Assembly: GCA_905215465.1 (NCBI GenBank)
Contig: CAJMPT010000043.1
Coordinates: forward strand, 1 to 15,620
Origin: an uncultured bacterium
GTDB lineage: Bacteria > Actinomycetota > Coriobacteriia > Coriobacteriales > Atopobiaceae
Length of the DNA stretch: 15,620 nt
Direction: 5' to 3'
The position numbers and the translations under genes are program-made. Shown here piece after piece: positions 13,707 to 15,620 of this stretch (its first letter is position 1; each line of letters opens with the position of its first letter). A model generated the notes under the pieces. That model saw nothing but the letters and a program-made list of their open reading frames with translations, did no database searches and was not told the origin of the DNA.

Positions 13707-15620
13707 GGCGCGCCCGCTTGGCCCAACGGTGGGCGCCTTTGTGGACAACGAGGGCGGCTACACGACCGTGGCGGTGGCCATTGCCCTGCTCGTGAGCCTC
13801 TCGCTCGTCTTTGCGTCGGCCGCGGCGCAATGGGTGGGTGCCCGCTCCGCTGAGATCCAACAGGTGGCTGACGCGGCGGCCCTCTCGGGCGAGAATGCGG
13901 TGGCGGCTTATTCGACGATTGCCCAGACCTTGGACGCATGCGTCTTGAGCATGGGGCTGGCGGGCTTTGTCACCTGCGGGGCTGGGCTGGCGGTCTCCTG
14001 TGTGCCAGGGCTTGCGGCAAAGGGAGCGCAGATGACCAAGGCGGGGGCAAAGATCCTTGATGCGAGGAGAGACTTCTCGCGCCAGGCAAGCGAGGGGCTC
14101 CAACGGCTTGAGGGGCTTCTCCCCGCCTTGGTGGTGGCCAACTCGGGCTCGTGCGTGCGCGCCAACTCCAGGGAGGGCCTGGATTATGTGGGCTGCGCGG
14201 TGCCGTATCCGCTGGAGTCCCAGTCCGACTTTGGCGCCCTTGAGGACGAGGCCGATGGAAACCCCCTCACGGATTTGGCGGATCGGCTGGGCGAGGAGTC
14301 CTCTAAGGCAAAGGAGGCCAAGGAGCGGGCCAAGGAGGCCCTTGAGCGGGGTTGGATGGCAGACTGTGGGTCTGACCCCTACTGCCTGCGGGAGCGCGCC
14401 GGATGCCTTGCTGGCCTCTCGGAGGCCGAGAACCCGGACTATGCGTCGCCCGAGTCATGGACGTTTGGCGCCCCGCTCCTGAGGGCGAGGAGGTACTACG
14501 CCGCCAGGCTGCGGACGGCGGCGCTTGAGGGGAGAAATCCCGAGGAGATGACCGACGCCGCCTGCCGCCGGGCGTTCTACTCCTATGCCCTGGACGAGGT
14601 CAGAAAGGGCGAGTACGTGGAGCTCGACGACGGAACGGTGAGGCTGAGCTTGCCCTCTCTGCCGTGCAATGCCGACCAGACCCGTGGGACCAGGCTCTAC
14701 GAGGATGCCTTGTGGCCGACCTCGCAGGAGGGCGGAACGCGCACGCTCCACTCCTGGGACGGGTGTCCGGGTGCCACGGGGGCCGCCTCGGGCTCGGCCT
14801 CCCTCAGGGAGCTTGAGCAGGGCGCCGTTTCTCGTTGCGCAGTGTGCCAGATGGACGTCTCGCAGATGGGCAAGGTCGCGGCGGCCTCGACCTCCATAGA
14901 GAACGGCTTCGAGCACCATTGGAGGCTGATCATCGAGGCGGCGCGGGACTACGAGGCGGCTCGTGCGGAGCTGGCCAGTGCCGAGCGGTCTGTCCGCGAC
15001 CTTGCGGGCGAGGGCGCTCAGACGTTTGCCGAGGCGGTCGAGCAGCTCTCGGTGAGGCGGCCAAAGCTCTGTCCGCCCGGTGCCTGGGGGTGCGTTGCCG
15101 TCGTCGCCCGGGACGAGTCTGCGCAGACTCCCTCCGAGCTGACCTCGGCGTTTGTCTCGTCGGGACGTGTTCCCGCAGGCGCTGCGATCTCTGCGGCCGC
15201 GCTTGCCCCAGATGGCGCTACGGCCGAGAACAACGTCCTCTCCTCGTTCTTTGACGGGCTTGCGAGCTCGGGGTCCCTGCTGGGAGGGGTCGCGGACGGC
15301 GTGCTGGGGCTTTGGGGTCGCCTCCTGGTGGGCTATGGGTCTCTCGCGACGTCGGTCTCGTCCACCGTTGGGGAGTTCCTGGGCAACATCGATGGGGTCT
15401 TCGGCGGATCGACGGGCTCCTGGCTGGCGGACCGTCTGGGAGAGGTCGTCTCTCTGCTGGGCATCCAGCCTGCGGACATGAGGCTCAAAAAGCCGGTGAC
15501 GGTCAACTCCCAGGACGTGCTGGACAAGGCCGGACTGGATGCGGTTGGAACGGTGAGGGGGCTTGTGGAGGCGTTGCCCGAGTCGGGCTCGGTTGCGGAC
15601 TATGCCAGGGCGCTTGGCAT
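13678..15620 (+). CDS. Large cysteine-rich TadG-like protein, cut by the window edge
   Basis: The frame is open from the ATG at 13678 to the end, 647 codons without a stop. The N-terminus (NEGGYTTVAVAIALLVSL, 24-41) looks like a pilin/TadG membrane anchor (about 31-50), followed by the Tad-type VADAAALSG (63-71). Unlike the three genes before it there is no Glu at +5 after the Gly-Gly, so cleavage by the prepilin peptidase is doubtful, as is known for TadG. The outer part has 16 cysteines (7, 88, 100, 108, 159, 173, 230, 236, 243, 296, 330, 363, 387, 390, 465, 472), two charged helical stretches (about 202-224 and 422-441) and a Gly/Ser-rich hydrophobic part (about 522-580). GGAGGG (13667-13672) lies 5 nt before the ATG. 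A tip adhesin or anchor is a guess. Confidence 0.75.
   Translation, partial: MGIGPACGSEARPLGPTVGAFVDNEGGYTTVAVAIALLVSLSLVFASAAAQWVGARSAEIQQVADAAALSGENAVAAYSTIAQTLDACVLSMGLAGFVTCGAGLAVSCVPGLAAKGAQMTKAGAKILDARRDFSRQASEGLQRLEGLLPALVVANSGSCVRANSREGLDYVGCAVPYPLESQSDFGALEDEADGNPLTDLADRLGEESSKAKEAKERAKEALERGWMADCGSDPYCLRERAGCLAGLSEAENPDYASPESWTFGAPLLRARRYYAARLRTAALEGRNPEEMTDAACRRAFYSYALDEVRKGEYVELDDGTVRLSLPSLPCNADQTRGTRLYEDALWPTSQEGGTRTLHSWDGCPGATGAASGSASLRELEQGAVSRCAVCQMDVSQMGKVAAASTSIENGFEHHWRLIIEAARDYEAARAELASAERSVRDLAGEGAQTFAEAVEQLSVRRPKLCPPGAWGCVAVVARDESAQTPSELTSAFVSSGRVPAGAAISAAALAPDGATAENNVLSSFFDGLASSGSLLGGVADGVLGLWGRLLVGYGSLATSVSSTVGEFLGNIDGVFGGSTGSWLADRLGEVVSLLGIQPADMRLKKPVTVNSQDVLDKAGLDAVGTVRGLVEALPESGSVADYARALG

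Noticed and set aside
1..15620. CRISPR arrays, tRNA or rRNA genes, insertion sequences and attachment sites
   Set aside because: No regularly spaced repeats, cloverleaf-like sequences, transposase frames with terminal repeats or integrase genes were seen on either strand.

Overview
The window looks like chromosome of a high-GC, Gram-positive-type (monoderm) actinobacterial fermenter. The mix of a D-lactate dehydrogenase/pyruvate kinase pair with a Flp-type (Tad) pilus locus that starts at cpaB and shows no secretin gene fits the Coriobacteriia (Olsenella/Atopobium-like). This taxonomic guess rests on gene content and style only. All annotated genes but one lie on the + strand, and the last gene runs off the right edge.

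Region 1 (1-2796), fermentative end of glycolysis. After the terminator of an unseen upstream gene (12-44) and a gene-free leader with a possible -10 element, ldhA (D-lactate dehydrogenase) is followed 51 nt later by pyk (pyruvate kinase). Together they take phosphoenolpyruvate to D-lactate and reoxidise NADH. A long hairpin (2761-2796) closes the unit and may also stop the convergent gene.

Region 2 (2797-3343), small regulator and leader. One 74-residue minus-strand ORF (2851-3075) carries a Fis-type helix-turn-helix and little else. It may be a stand-alone DNA-binding protein or the surviving C-terminus of a larger activator. Between it and the next gene is a leader with a nested long-range inverted repeat.

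Region 3 (3344-7311), ion pump and ribosome GTPase. A SERCA-like P-type Ca2+ ATPase with both sets of Ca2+ ligands visible is followed 17 nt later by rsgA, a circularly permuted ribosome-assembly GTPase. A strong rho-independent terminator follows rsgA. Codon choice changes at this junction: the metabolic genes and the ATPase use almost only CGC/CGT for arginine, while rsgA and everything after it use AGG freely.

Region 4 (7312-15620), Flp/Tad pilus locus. After a 250-nt gene-free leader with several nested inverted repeats comes a tightly packed run with overlapping or abutting starts and stops: cpaB, a cpaE/tadZ-like ATPase, cpaF/tadA, tadB, tadC, the Flp pilin, an unknown 158-residue anchored protein, a second pilin-like protein, a TadE-like protein, and a large cysteine-rich TadG-like protein that is cut by the window edge. 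CpaF would power assembly, TadB/TadC form the membrane platform, CpaE would place it, CpaB would act on the outer face, and the pilin and pseudopilins would be cleaved by a prepilin peptidase. No peptidase gene (cpaA/tadV) lies inside the window. The least understood parts are the 158-residue protein, the second pilin-like gene with its ambiguous start, the TadG-like protein, and the two structured leaders.
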